A DNA stretch of 64,000 nucleotides, from contig NZ_AP017928.1 in assembly GCF_003584645.1 (NCBI RefSeq), forward strand, positions 3,138,395 to 3,202,394, written 5' to 3'. Source of the stretch: Methylocaldum marinum (GTDB taxonomy: Bacteria; Pseudomonadota; Gammaproteobacteria; Methylococcales; Methylococcaceae). Within the stretch, counting starts at the first letter, position 1. Each line of letters starts with the position of its first letter. Position numbers and translations under genes: made by a program. A model generated the notes under the pieces. That model worked only from the letters and a program-made list of their open reading frames with translations. It did no database searches and was not told the DNA's origin. Below, piece by piece: positions 24,161 through 33,649 of the stretch.

Positions 24161-24883
24161 AGGCTGGACCAACCGAAAACCGAGCGGCTAGCGAAGCATA
24201 AGTAACACAAGTTCGGCAGCTTTTCGGTAAAAGTCGCACGCAGGCTTACCCTAAATCGGCATCGGCTCCGTCGATACGGAAACCGGAATTCGACTCCGCG
24301 GACAATTCCGGACGTTACTTCTCCGAAATAAGAATGCTCGCAGGACAAATTCTGATTCACAATCGAGACACGTATTCGTACCTATTTTCTACAATCGAAC
24401 GTTCACGCTTAAATAGGCCAGGCTCGAAATCAGCGGGCACAATGGCAACACGGTGAACCGCGAGCATGACAAAAGGCGCTTGACCGGTCATTCCGGATCG
24501 TGCCGAGTAGCCGAGTTTTGTGGCTAACGGATTTAGTCAAGACGGAACGTTATTACTCACAGACTCATGGAGCGAGACTTATAAAGTTACCCTGCCGTCT
24601 TGATTTTGAAAATCCGCTCTCTCGGATAGGTTTTTCGCTTACACCTTATTAGATCTGTAGTAGCTCTTATATATCGGCCGGCCAATACTTATCTCGGTAT
24701 GGTTTTTCGACTCATACCGAGGAGGTATACGCAACGGACGGTCAAGGGGACGTATTGGTGGCATCCTCCGAATCCTGAGGACCTAAAGGCAGAATACCGT
24801 TAGCGAGCATCGAATGCTGGCCACGCCGGCACAAACGTTCACCATCTATCCAATCAGACCTAAAGCAAAGGAAGGCCGTAGGG
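24161..24883. promoter_or_regulatory. Leader region of the exopolysaccharide locus
   Basis: About 720 bp with no convincing gene, AT-richer than its surroundings. A hairpin with 9-bp arms CTCGGTATG (24693-24701) and CATACCGAG (24713-24721) is followed by GAGGTATAC. It probably holds the promoter for the 24884-36002 gene string, but no clear -35/-10 pair could be fixed. Confidence 0.45.
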
Positions 24884-26338
24884 ATGATCAGTGGGTTCAA
24901 TCTTTTCCGGGACATCGCGGCAAGCGCAGGCCGAACGGTTCCACACGCCAACCGTCCGATCGTGTGCGTGCAGGGATTGGGATTCGTCGGCGCGGCGATG
25001 GCTGTCGCTTTGGCGAATGCCCGCGATGCCAGGGGCGAACCCTATTTCGACGTCATCGGGGTTGACCTGCCTACGCCGGAAGGCCTGGCGAAAATTGCCG
25101 CGATCAATTCCGGAACGCTGCCTATAAAGGCCGCCGATCCGAAGTTTTCCTCCGCACTCGATCAAGCGCACGCCTTGGGCAATTTGATCGCTACGGCCGA
25201 TCCGGCAGCCTATGCCCTGGCTGAGACCATCGTCATCGATGTCCACCTCGACGTGACTTACCGGGAAGGTGAGCCGGTGTTGAAACTGGATAACTTTCGC
25301 TCGGCAATCAAGTCCGTCGGCGGTTATATGCGCCGCGGATGTCTCGTTATGGTCGAAACGACCGTTCCGCCGGGGACGTGCGAAAAAATCATCGCTCCGC
25401 AACTAGCGGAGGCCCTGCGAGAAAGGGGCTTGCCGGAAAACGCTTTCTTGCTGGCTCACTCCTATGAAAGGATTATGCCCGGATCCGATTATCTGGATTC
25501 CATCGTCAACTTCTGGCGGGTATATGCGGGGTATACGCCCGAGGCGGCCGACGCCTGTGAGAAATTTCTCTCAAAACTCATAAACACGCGGGACTATAAG
25601 CTGACGAGACTTTCGCCGATCACCAGCTCCGAGGTCGGGAAGGTTTTAGAAAACAGCTACCGCGCGGCGACGATCGCCTTTATGGACGAGTGGAGTCGAT
25701 TCGCCGAAAGTATCGGGATCGATCTCTTCGAGGTGATCTCCGCGATCCGCAAGCGCCCGACCCACTCCAATATGAGGCAGCCGGGATTCGGAGTCGGAGG
25801 ATATTGCCTGACCAAGGATCCGCTTCTGGCGCCACTCGCCGCGAGGCATCTGTTCGACATGCCAAACCTGACATTTCCGTTCTGCGAGTTGGCGGTAACA
25901 GTCAACCGCACCATGCCCCTTGCCAGCCTGAATAAAGTTCAGCAAATACTGGGCGGTCGTTTATCCGGGAAGTCTATCTTGCTTCTCGGCGTCAGTTATC
26001 GCCAAGAAGTGGGCGATACGAGATATTCGCCTTCTCAGATATTTGTCGAACACGCTCGTGCACGCGGAGCCAAAGTCATGTGTCACGATCCCTATGTGGA
26101 CTATTGGCCGGAATTGCGTGAACAGCTTCCTTCCGAAATACCGACACCCGAGCATATCGATGCCGTGGTTTTTGCCGTACCCCACCGTGATTACCGAACC
26201 TTGGATGTAAAAACCTGGCTCAACGGTTCGCAGCCGGTGATCCTGGACGCAAACGACGTCCTCAATAACGACCAGCGCGCAAGTGCCTTGGCAGCCGGAT
26301 GCACGCTGGTCAGTACCGGGCGTGGACGGACACTATGA
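24884..26338 (+). CDS. UDP-sugar 6-dehydrogenase (UDP-glucose/ManNAc type)
   Basis: 484 residues. NAD-binding motif VCVQGLGFVGAAMAVALA near residue 27, then VETTVPPGTCEKI, and the catalytic Cys in GVGGYCLTKDP near residue 305. The C-terminal UDP-binding domain begins near LLGVSYRQEVGDTRYSP. The enzyme oxidises a nucleotide sugar to the uronic acid in two steps; the exact sugar is not clear. It is about 50 residues longer than typical WecC/Ugd proteins, mainly at the N-terminus. First gene of the exopolysaccharide string; its stop overlaps the next ATG. Confidence 0.9.
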   Translation: MISGFNLFRDIAASAGRTVPHANRPIVCVQGLGFVGAAMAVALANARDARGEPYFDVIGVDLPTPEGLAKIAAINSGTLPIKAADPKFSSALDQAHALGNLIATADPAAYALAETIVIDVHLDVTYREGEPVLKLDNFRSAIKSVGGYMRRGCLVMVETTVPPGTCEKIIAPQLAEALRERGLPENAFLLAHSYERIMPGSDYLDSIVNFWRVYAGYTPEAADACEKFLSKLINTRDYKLTRLSPITSSEVGKVLENSYRAATIAFMDEWSRFAESIGIDLFEVISAIRKRPTHSNMRQPGFGVGGYCLTKDPLLAPLAARHLFDMPNLTFPFCELAVTVNRTMPLASLNKVQQILGGRLSGKSILLLGVSYRQEVGDTRYSPSQIFVEHARARGAKVMCHDPYVDYWPELREQLPSEIPTPEHIDAVVFAVPHRDYRTLDVKTWLNGSQPVILDANDVLNNDQRASALAAGCTLVSTGRGRTL

Positions 26339-27321
26339 GCAAAATTCTCATTACCGGCGGAGCCGGTTTTATCGGCTACCATTTGGCGAACGCTCTTTTG
26401 GCCGAGAATAATCGGGTGGATCTTCTGGATAACTTCTCGCGTGGCGTCGTCGATACCGACCTGAAATCCCTGACGGCCAATCCCCTGGTCAAACTGATCA
26501 ATACGGATTTACTGCAGAATGGCAGTCTGGACGAGCTGGATAGCGACTATCACTGCATCTATCACCTCGCGGCAATCGTCGGCGTATCACACGTATTGGA
26601 TAAACCCTATGATGTAATGAATGACAACACAATGATGCTTCTGAATATACTATCGTTCGCCAAGCGCCAGAGCCGTCTCGAACGACTTGTCTTCGCGTCC
26701 ACGAGCGAGGTATATGCAGGTACGCTTCAATACTTTTCGCTTCCCATCCCAACCACGGAGAAAACCCCTCTTGCGGTGACCGATATTAACCACCCGCGCA
26801 CATCCTATATGCTGTCGAAAATCTACGGTGAAGCCCTTTGCCGGTTTTCGGACATACCTTTTACCATTATCAGACCCCACAATCTATATGGGCCTCGCAT
26901 GGGTCTATCCCATGTCATCCCGGAACTGCTTCATAAAGCGTACTCCGGCTCGGAAAATCTGGAGGTGGTGTCGGCCGGGCATCGCCGGACGTTTTGCTAC
27001 ATCGCCGATGCCGTCGAAATGATCAAGAGAGCTGCGGAAAGGGAAGCATGCGCCGGGGAAACCTTGAACATCGGAAACCAGTATCCGGAACTAGCCATTG
27101 GACAGCTCGCGGAGACCATTCTGAGGATCGTGGCAAGGAATCTGAGAATAATTCCCCTGCCCTCGGCGTCCGGATCTCCCGCGCGACGCTGTCCCGATAT
27201 GAGTAAGACGACCGAGCTGACCGGATATGTTCCTCGGATCGGTCTGGAAGACGGCGTCCGGCGAACCTTTGATTGGTATCGTTCACACGTGTTCGACGGG
27301 CAGGGCGTCACGGCAAGATAG
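26335..27321 (+). CDS. NAD-dependent nucleotide-sugar epimerase/dehydratase
   Basis: 328 residues from the ATG at 26335, overlapping the previous stop (ATGA). Rossmann motif ILITGGAGFIGYHLAN, VFASTSEVYAG, catalytic SYMLSKIYGE (Tyr-x3-Lys) and RPHNLYGPRMG are those of the extended SDR family (UDP-glucuronate decarboxylase/epimerase-like). It probably converts the product of the preceding dehydrogenase. Confidence 0.9.
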   Translation: MSKILITGGAGFIGYHLANALLAENNRVDLLDNFSRGVVDTDLKSLTANPLVKLINTDLLQNGSLDELDSDYHCIYHLAAIVGVSHVLDKPYDVMNDNTMMLLNILSFAKRQSRLERLVFASTSEVYAGTLQYFSLPIPTTEKTPLAVTDINHPRTSYMLSKIYGEALCRFSDIPFTIIRPHNLYGPRMGLSHVIPELLHKAYSGSENLEVVSAGHRRTFCYIADAVEMIKRAAEREACAGETLNIGNQYPELAIGQLAETILRIVARNLRIIPLPSASGSPARRCPDMSKTTELTGYVPRIGLEDGVRRTFDWYRSHVFDGQGVTAR

Positions 27322-27335
27322 ACGGAGATTTAGGC

Positions 27336-28064
27336 ATGAGAAAGGCAAAAGAGATTAAAGCTGTCATCATGGCTGGCGGCAAGGGAACTCGGTTGCGTCC
27401 TTATACCTTCATATTACCGAAGCCCTTGATGCCGGTCGGCGATCAGCCGGTCATAGCCATGTTACTGAAATGGCTACGTCGATGGAATATCAAGGAAGCG
27501 ATCATCACTACGGGATATCTCGGGTATATGATTTCCGCCGTATGCAAGGACGGCAGCCAGTGGGATATCGATATCAGGTATAGCACCGAGCCCGAACCCC
27601 TGGGTACTATCGGCGCCTTGTTGATGGTGGAAGATCAGCTGGATGATACATTCATTGTAATAAACAGCGATTTGATCACCGATCTCGATTTGGGTTCATT
27701 TATCGATTTTCATAACCGGCATGACGGATTGGTTACGGTGGCCACAACACAAAAGCCGGTCAAGGTCGATTTGGGGGTATTGGAAAGCGACGGCGGAAAA
27801 CTGTGCGCATTCAAGGAGAAACCGAAACTTGATTTCGAGGTCAGCATGGGCATTTATTGCATGGAGCCCTCGATTCTCAAATTCATTCCCAAAGGTGTTC
27901 CATTCGGTTTCGACAATCTGATGCACGTCATGCTGGATGCCAAATTGCCGGTATATCTTTTTCGGCATGAAGGCCTTTGGCTGGATATCGGTCGGGAAGA
28001 GGATTTTTCCCATGCTCAGGCGTCCTTTTTACGCGATTACAAGTCGGTCGTATTGGGCGCATAA
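27336..28064 (+). CDS. Sugar-1-phosphate nucleotidyltransferase
   Basis: 242 residues from the ATG at 27336, with GGAG upstream. Motif AVIMAGGKGTRLRPYT, PKPLMPVGDQP, FIVINSDLITDLD (metal-binding Asp) and FKEKPKLDFEVSMGIYCMEP are typical of the NTP_transferase family. It makes an NDP-sugar for the polymer. The short length means no C-terminal left-handed helix. 15 bp after the epimerase. Confidence 0.92.
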   Translation: MRKAKEIKAVIMAGGKGTRLRPYTFILPKPLMPVGDQPVIAMLLKWLRRWNIKEAIITTGYLGYMISAVCKDGSQWDIDIRYSTEPEPLGTIGALLMVEDQLDDTFIVINSDLITDLDLGSFIDFHNRHDGLVTVATTQKPVKVDLGVLESDGGKLCAFKEKPKLDFEVSMGIYCMEPSILKFIPKGVPFGFDNLMHVMLDAKLPVYLFRHEGLWLDIGREEDFSHAQASFLRDYKSVVLGA

Positions 28065-28075
28065 GGATGAGATTC

Positions 28076-29197
28076 ATGAATGTCGGAAAATCGATATCCC
28101 TGGGCGCCCCCACCTTGGGGAAAGAAGAGAAGCAGGCACTCTGTGCCGTCGTGGATAGCGGCTGGCTCACCATGGGCGAACATGTCTCGGCATTTGAACA
28201 TACGTTTGCCGAGCTGCACCAGGCCGAAAAGGCGGTAGCGGTAAATTCCTGCACCGCGGGACTGCACCTCTGTCTGCTCGGCTCGGGTATAGGCCCGGGA
28301 GACGAAGTCCTGGTGCCGTCGCTTACCTTTGTGGCGACCGCCGGTGCCGTGCGGTATGTCGGTGCAAAACCGGTATTCGTCGATATCGAGCGGGACGATC
28401 TGCCCCATATCGCCCTATCCGATGCCGCGGCCAGATGCACAGCGAGAACCCGCGCGGTCATCGTCATGCACTACGGAGGATACGTGGCGGATCTACCCGC
28501 ATGGCGCGAGTTCGCCGACAGTCGAGGACTCCTCCTGATCGAGGACGCGGCGCATGCGCCCGCGGTCGGTGAGGTCGGGCGCCTCAGCGATGCCGCGGCG
28601 TTCAGCTTCTTCTCCAACAAGAATATGACGACGGCGGAAGGCGGAATGGTGCTTGCCCGCGATCGGTCGGTGCTCGAACGAATCCGGCTACTGCGCAGCC
28701 ACGGCATGACGACGAATACTCTGGATCGGACTCGGGGGCATGCGTACACCTATGACGTCACCGCGCTTGGTTATAACTATCGCTTGGACGAATTACGCGC
28801 GGCCATGGGTTTAATGCAAATTTCGCGTTTACTCCAATGGAACGGGCAGAGACGGGAACTCGCCAGCCTCTATCGGGCGCATATTCGCGAGCATCTCCCC
28901 GAAATCTCGATTCCGTTTACCCATGAATGGGACACGGCCGCCCATCTCATGCCGATTCTGCTGCCCGCCTATACCGACAGGGAGAGGGTTATGGCGCATC
29001 TGCGTTCAGCCGGGATCCAGACCAGCATTCACTATCCGCCGGTACATCTGTTTTCGTATTACCGCAATCAATTCCCGGACTACGCTCTCCCGCATACCGA
29101 AGCGTTCAGCTCACGCGAACTCAGTTTACCCATCCATCCGGGCCTTTCCACGAGCGATGTCGAAAAGGTGGTAAGCGCCTTGCGAGATGCATTGTAG
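28076..29197 (+). CDS. DegT/DnrJ/EryC1 aminotransferase
   Basis: 373 residues from the ATG at 28076 (MNVGKSISLGAPTLGKEE) with AAGGA eight bases before; ATG 28067 is an alternative. PLP enzyme: VLVPSLTFVATAGAVRYVGA, IEDAAHAPA (Asp for the PLP nitrogen) and the PLP Lys in FSFFSNKNMTTAEGG. ALGYNYRLDELRAAMG and IQTSIHYPPVHLFSYY are also family hallmarks. It transfers an amino group to a keto-sugar, so the polymer probably contains an amino sugar. Confidence 0.92.
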   Translation: MNVGKSISLGAPTLGKEEKQALCAVVDSGWLTMGEHVSAFEHTFAELHQAEKAVAVNSCTAGLHLCLLGSGIGPGDEVLVPSLTFVATAGAVRYVGAKPVFVDIERDDLPHIALSDAAARCTARTRAVIVMHYGGYVADLPAWREFADSRGLLLIEDAAHAPAVGEVGRLSDAAAFSFFSNKNMTTAEGGMVLARDRSVLERIRLLRSHGMTTNTLDRTRGHAYTYDVTALGYNYRLDELRAAMGLMQISRLLQWNGQRRELASLYRAHIREHLPEISIPFTHEWDTAAHLMPILLPAYTDRERVMAHLRSAGIQTSIHYPPVHLFSYYRNQFPDYALPHTEAFSSRELSLPIHPGLSTSDVEKVVSALRDAL

Positions 29198-29209
29198 ATA
29201 GAAAACCCG

Positions 29210-30604
29210 ATGAACACCGCCTGCAAACGGATCATGGACCTGACATTGGCCTTAATCGGCTTATCGATTGCCGCCCCGGTGATGGGGCTCATTGCCCTAT
29301 CGGTTTGGCTCGATTCGCCCGGTCCGGTCATTTTTGCCCAGGAACGGATAGGATTGCGCGGCAAGACTTTCAGGCTGTACAAGTTCCGGAAGTTTCCTAT
29401 CCACTGCCGGGATGCCGGCCCCAAGGTAACGGTAGCCGGCGATGCGCGAATGACCCGCATCGGCGCTTTCCTGGAACGAACCAAGCTCGATGAATTGCCG
29501 CAACTGTGGAATATCTTGAAAGGCGATATGTCGTTCGTCGGCCCCCGCCCGGAACTCCGGCACTTCGCCGACCTCTTCACCGGCCGCTACGCCGCCATCC
29601 TCGACTATCTGCCCGGGCTTTTCGGCCCGAACCAGGTCGCTTACCGCAACGAATCCGAACTCTATCCGGCGGACGAAGATCCGGAGATCTTTTATCGCCG
29701 GGAACTGTTCAGGAAAAAGGCGGACAATGATCTCGCCTATTTTTCCCGGGCAAGCTGTTCAACGGATCTCATGTGGATATGCCGGGGAATCTGGTCGAGC
29801 CTGACGGGTGCCATCCATTGGCGCCGTCTCATCGCCGAGTCGGCGACACTCATCGCCCTGGATGCCATATTGATCGAGTGCGCGTGGACGCTTGCGAACC
29901 TCGTACGCTTTTCCGGTTTTCCGAGCGGAGAAGACCTGTTCGCATTCGTATCCGGTCTTTGGCTGTTTCCACCCATATTGATCGCCATTCAGTACGTGGG
30001 CGGATGTTATAGCCATCCCAGGCAATATTTTTGCTTGGTCGATGCCATGCGCTTAACTCGAATCGTCTCGATGGCATGGCTACTCGCCTTCACCTTTTTG
30101 ATCGGATTCGCAAGTCGAAACGTCTCGCTGTTCCTGATTCCGATCGGATGGATGCTGCTTATGTCCCTCCTCCCCTTGCCTCGCATCGGGTTCCGCATCC
30201 GGGAAGAGAGGGCGCATTCAAAGCGATCGCAGCATTCGAGCCGGGTGGTCATTTACGGCGCGGGCGACGGCGGCATGGCACTCGCGCGCTGGATGACCGG
30301 CAAGACAACCCCTCTGAAACTGGTCGGCTTTCTGGACGATAACCCGTACCTCCGCGGAAAAGTCGTCGGAGGCTATCCGATCCTCGGGCGCGAAAGCGAC
30401 ATCGCGACAATACATGCCGTTCACAACATCGACGAAATTTGGGTCACTTTTCAGCCGCCACCGCCCAAGCGGTTTAGGCTCGACGCCTGGTGCGAAAAAA
30501 CCGGCGCCAATCTCGTCTTGCTGATGGAACTGAAACCGTTTTCCCGGATCGTTAACCGGCCCCCCGGCCATCCACCGGCATTACAGGCAAGTCATGAACG
30601 GTGA
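29210..30604 (+). CDS. Sugar-phosphate transferase with permuted domains
   Basis: 464 residues. Residues 1-205 are a bacterial sugar transferase domain (RIMDLTLALIGLSIAAPVMG, SPGPVIFAQERIG, FRLYKFRKFP, KLDELPQLWNILKGDMSFVG, GPRPE), which loads the first sugar phosphate onto undecaprenyl phosphate. Residues 210-325 carry several membrane helices and 340-455 a Rossmann domain (VVIYGAGDGGMALARWM, LVGFLDDNP) like the N-terminal part of WcaJ/CapD proteins. In known polyisoprenyl-phosphate transferases the membrane and CoA-binding-like domain comes first and the transferase last; here the order is reversed. The end overlaps wzx by 11 bp. Confidence 0.85.
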   Translation: MNTACKRIMDLTLALIGLSIAAPVMGLIALSVWLDSPGPVIFAQERIGLRGKTFRLYKFRKFPIHCRDAGPKVTVAGDARMTRIGAFLERTKLDELPQLWNILKGDMSFVGPRPELRHFADLFTGRYAAILDYLPGLFGPNQVAYRNESELYPADEDPEIFYRRELFRKKADNDLAYFSRASCSTDLMWICRGIWSSLTGAIHWRRLIAESATLIALDAILIECAWTLANLVRFSGFPSGEDLFAFVSGLWLFPPILIAIQYVGGCYSHPRQYFCLVDAMRLTRIVSMAWLLAFTFLIGFASRNVSLFLIPIGWMLLMSLLPLPRIGFRIREERAHSKRSQHSSRVVIYGAGDGGMALARWMTGKTTPLKLVGFLDDNPYLRGKVVGGYPILGRESDIATIHAVHNIDEIWVTFQPPPPKRFRLDAWCEKTGANLVLLMELKPFSRIVNRPPGHPPALQASHER

Positions 30605-31898
30605 GAAAAACTTCGTAATCAGAATCATCGACCTCTCTCATAAAAAGCTTTTCGACGAAGGCATAGGCGAGGAAGCCATGGTCTTTGTCAGAAAGGTTTC
30701 ACACGTCGGCTTGGGTACCGCTTTTTCGACGCTGTTCACCTTTCCGGTAACCATCCTCGCCGGAAGGATTCTGGGATCCGACGAATATGGCCGGTTTGCA
30801 TTGGTACAGTCGGTCGGAATGGTCTTCGCTACCTTCATGACATTAGGTCTCGATACCGCAATGGTCAAGTATTCTTCCGAAGTCGGCGAGTATGATGGGC
30901 AGGCGAGTATCATTTCTACGACATACGTCCTGATCAGCCTATTGATTTGCCTTGCCCTCGCCGTCTCCTTCGCATTTCAGGCGCAGTTGATAAACGCATT
31001 CTCGATCGCGCGGGAAGAACTTCTTCTAGCCATTCTATTTGGCTTTTTATTCGCGCTTTTGAACTTGTCGATGAATACCTTAAGAGCACTGGATAGAATG
31101 CGTACCTTTTCACTGATTCAGCCCTTATTCGCGGGCATGCTTTTCATTGGTTTCATCACCTTCCTGCTACTTGACGTGCTTTCCTACGAGCTCTCGCTAT
31201 ATCCCTATTTTCTGGCATACGGAATCACATCGGCGACCATTATTGTTTTGATCGGGCGCTATTTGTCGCACGATTACCATAAGGAATGGGCAGGCACTTT
31301 GCTCAAATATAGCGCATTTACCGCAATCGGTGCCGTGTCGTTCATGGCTCAGGCTAACGTGGACAGGCTCCTGATAAACAAATATCTAAGTGTCTCCTCC
31401 GTGGGCGTATATTTCGCCTATCTGATGGCATCCACGACCGTGGCCGAATATCTTTTCCGAATTTTCAACACTGTCTTTTTTCCAATGGCATCCAGGCAGC
31501 GGGACAAGCAAAAGGTTTTTAAGAAGCTAAACAGAGTCATGCCATTTGTATTCGGCGGAGGATTCCTATTTGTATTTTTTTGCGAGTATGTCATTCTCCT
31601 CCTCTACGGTGACGATTATCCCATTAATCCGCTCTGGATGGCGCTCTTTGCGATCGCCAGCATTTGCTCATCCATAGGCAGCGTATACTCATGGCTTTTA
31701 AATTCCGCCGGGATACAGGGCGTTAAAATCAACGCATTGGCCTCGATTATCCTCGTGGTGCTCATCATAAGCTTATATCTGTGCCTAATCCCTACCCTCG
31801 GAATAATTGGAGCCGTGCTCAGCATGATCATCGCGAAATCCATTGCGACTGCCGTTAACCTTGCTTTAAGTAAAAAATACTTGCCGGGTAATGCCTAA
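30594..31898 (+). CDS. wzx: Wzx-type polysaccharide flippase
   Basis: 434 residues with about 12 predicted membrane helices and no long soluble domain. VSHVGLGTAFSTLFTFPVTI and ILAGRILGSDEYGRFALVQS at the start, and AQANVDRLLINKYLSVSSVG in the middle, are typical of the MATE-like Wzx/PST family. It moves lipid-linked repeat units across the inner membrane. An approximately 28-residue N-terminal extension precedes the first helix; the internal Met before VFVRKVSH may be the real start. Confidence 0.88.
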   Translation: MNGEKNFVIRIIDLSHKKLFDEGIGEEAMVFVRKVSHVGLGTAFSTLFTFPVTILAGRILGSDEYGRFALVQSVGMVFATFMTLGLDTAMVKYSSEVGEYDGQASIISTTYVLISLLICLALAVSFAFQAQLINAFSIAREELLLAILFGFLFALLNLSMNTLRALDRMRTFSLIQPLFAGMLFIGFITFLLLDVLSYELSLYPYFLAYGITSATIIVLIGRYLSHDYHKEWAGTLLKYSAFTAIGAVSFMAQANVDRLLINKYLSVSSVGVYFAYLMASTTVAEYLFRIFNTVFFPMASRQRDKQKVFKKLNRVMPFVFGGGFLFVFFCEYVILLLYGDDYPINPLWMALFAIASICSSIGSVYSWLLNSAGIQGVKINALASIILVVLIISLYLCLIPTLGIIGAVLSMIIAKSIATAVNLALSKKYLPGNA

Positions 31899-31967
31899 TG
31901 CAGCTTTATGCCTCTCAAGGAAGATACAGGTACCTCTTACATTCGTGACAGCTGATGCATAACCGAC

Positions 31968-32747
31968 ATGATCACATACCAGGGACGATGGCTTAAAAGC
32001 GGCGAAGTATGGTTTGACGACAAACCTGTCCACAAGGAAGTCGATATTCTCACTTATATTCAGTGCGACAACCCGGTCAATGGCGCGGATTGCCGTCCTT
32101 TTCATACCTTGCTGATCGATTTGTCTCCGAGCGCCACTGAGCTCCTGGCGACTTTGTCCGAGAATACGCGGTACAAAATTCGACGCGGAGCGGAAAAGGA
32201 CGGAGTGAAATATAGGGGTTGGAATTCCAGCCCCCCTGAAGTTATGGCGGCATTCTCAGAGTTCTATGACAGATTCGCCTCTCAAAAAGGTCTGGGTCAG
32301 CTCAATCGTGTTTATCTAAACGCGCTGGAAGCGGCCGGGGTGCTCGACATTTCCTGCGTGACGGATAAGGAAGGCAGGGATCTCGTCTGGCATGTCCATT
32401 ATCGAAACCGGCACCGCGCTCGCCTCCTCTATTCGGCATCCCTGTTTCGGGAAGTCGAGAATAGTGCTTTACGAAACCTGATCGGACGCGCTAATCGTTA
32501 CCATCATTGGCAGGACATGCTCAGGTTCAAGCAAGCAGGAATCAGAGTCTATGACTTCGGTGGCTGGTACCAGGGTACAACCGACACCGAAAAGCTCGGC
32601 ATCAATCGCTTTAAGGCGGAGTTCGGCGGAACGGTTGTCACCAATTACAACTGCAAGTTGTTGTTGACCGCGAAATCCCGATTGCTTGTCAATGCGGGCA
32701 AATGGCTTGAGCGCGCCATGGAACCGCGCAACGGAGCACGGATGTGA
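31968..32747 (+). CDS. FemAB-like acyl/aminoacyl transferase
   Basis: 259 residues. The arrangement LSENTRYKIRRGAEKDGVKY, YDRFASQKGLGQLNR and RLLYSASLFR, with YDFGGWYQGT near the end, resembles the GNAT-fold FemAB-like proteins found in exopolysaccharide clusters. A role in acylating sugars of the polymer is plausible but not proven. GTGA overlap with the next gene indicates translational coupling. Confidence 0.7.
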   Translation: MITYQGRWLKSGEVWFDDKPVHKEVDILTYIQCDNPVNGADCRPFHTLLIDLSPSATELLATLSENTRYKIRRGAEKDGVKYRGWNSSPPEVMAAFSEFYDRFASQKGLGQLNRVYLNALEAAGVLDISCVTDKEGRDLVWHVHYRNRHRARLLYSASLFREVENSALRNLIGRANRYHHWQDMLRFKQAGIRVYDFGGWYQGTTDTEKLGINRFKAEFGGTVVTNYNCKLLLTAKSRLLVNAGKWLERAMEPRNGARM

Positions 32748-33631
32748 AGACATTTCTATCGGATCATGGCTATTTAACCCTCGGCTACCACAAGGTCGTC
32801 TCCGCGGAGCGCATGCTTTCCGAAGACTTGGAGCTGGCCATAGACCGGGAAAGGTTTCGGCGGCAAATATCTTTTCTCAGAAAAACAGGATATCGCTTCG
32901 TAACCCTATCTGATCTGGCCGTCCTCAAAAAAAGCAAGGCTCCAGGCAAATATGCGGCAATCACCTTCGATGACGGCTCGCGTGATATTTTTAATCACGC
33001 TTTTCCGGTATTACGAGATTTTCATGCACCGGCTACCGTTTTTGTCATAACGAATTTTGTCGGACAGGATAGCTTTTTCCCCTGGGATCTGGAATTCCAG
33101 CGTCAAGGAAAAATAAACCTCAGCAGGGAAGATACGTCCATGTCCTGGGACGAGCTTTCTCAGCTCGTACGCGACGGCTGGGAAATAGGATCCCATACGC
33201 AAAGCCATCCTTTTCTTACTGAGATCCCGTTGAGCCAGGCGGAGAAGGAAATTTCGGAATCCAAGCGTATTCTGGAAAATACCCTGGAAATTCGGGTCAC
33301 GAGTTTTTGTTATCCTGCCGGTTACGCCAATTTGCAACTGGCTCTGCTAACCGAGGCTTGCGGCTATGAATGTGCGGTTATCAGCTTTACGTCCCTGCGA
33401 AGACCGAACGGCGACATTTCCCCGGAGCATGGCGAATATACAATCAACCGCGTATCGGTATATCGTGGCGACGGAATGTTGAAATATTTCACAAAAACCA
33501 TAGGACTTTGGGAGGTTTTGCAATCGTCGGCTTTGTGGACGGGAGTTGGGGTGAAGATATTGGCTCAGTTGAGATCGGTATCACAATGGATACCCATGAA
33601 CAAGATCACTCGCAAAACTTATGAAGTGTGA
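32744..33631 (+). CDS. Polysaccharide deacetylase (NodB homology)
   Basis: 295 residues from a GTG start that overlaps the previous stop. NodB motifs in order: AITFDDGSRDIF (catalytic and metal Asp pair, about residue 75), GSHTQSHPFL (metal His x3 His) and FCYPAGY. There is no signal peptide, so it likely acts in the cytoplasm on an intermediate, or belongs to the same family with another role. It would remove N- or O-acetyl groups from amino sugars, in keeping with the aminotransferase upstream. Confidence 0.9.
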   Translation: MKTFLSDHGYLTLGYHKVVSAERMLSEDLELAIDRERFRRQISFLRKTGYRFVTLSDLAVLKKSKAPGKYAAITFDDGSRDIFNHAFPVLRDFHAPATVFVITNFVGQDSFFPWDLEFQRQGKINLSREDTSMSWDELSQLVRDGWEIGSHTQSHPFLTEIPLSQAEKEISESKRILENTLEIRVTSFCYPAGYANLQLALLTEACGYECAVISFTSLRRPNGDISPEHGEYTINRVSVYRGDGMLKYFTKTIGLWEVLQSSALWTGVGVKILAQLRSVSQWIPMNKITRKTYEV

Positions 33632-33649
33632 CCTCTCCGGGGAACGTCC

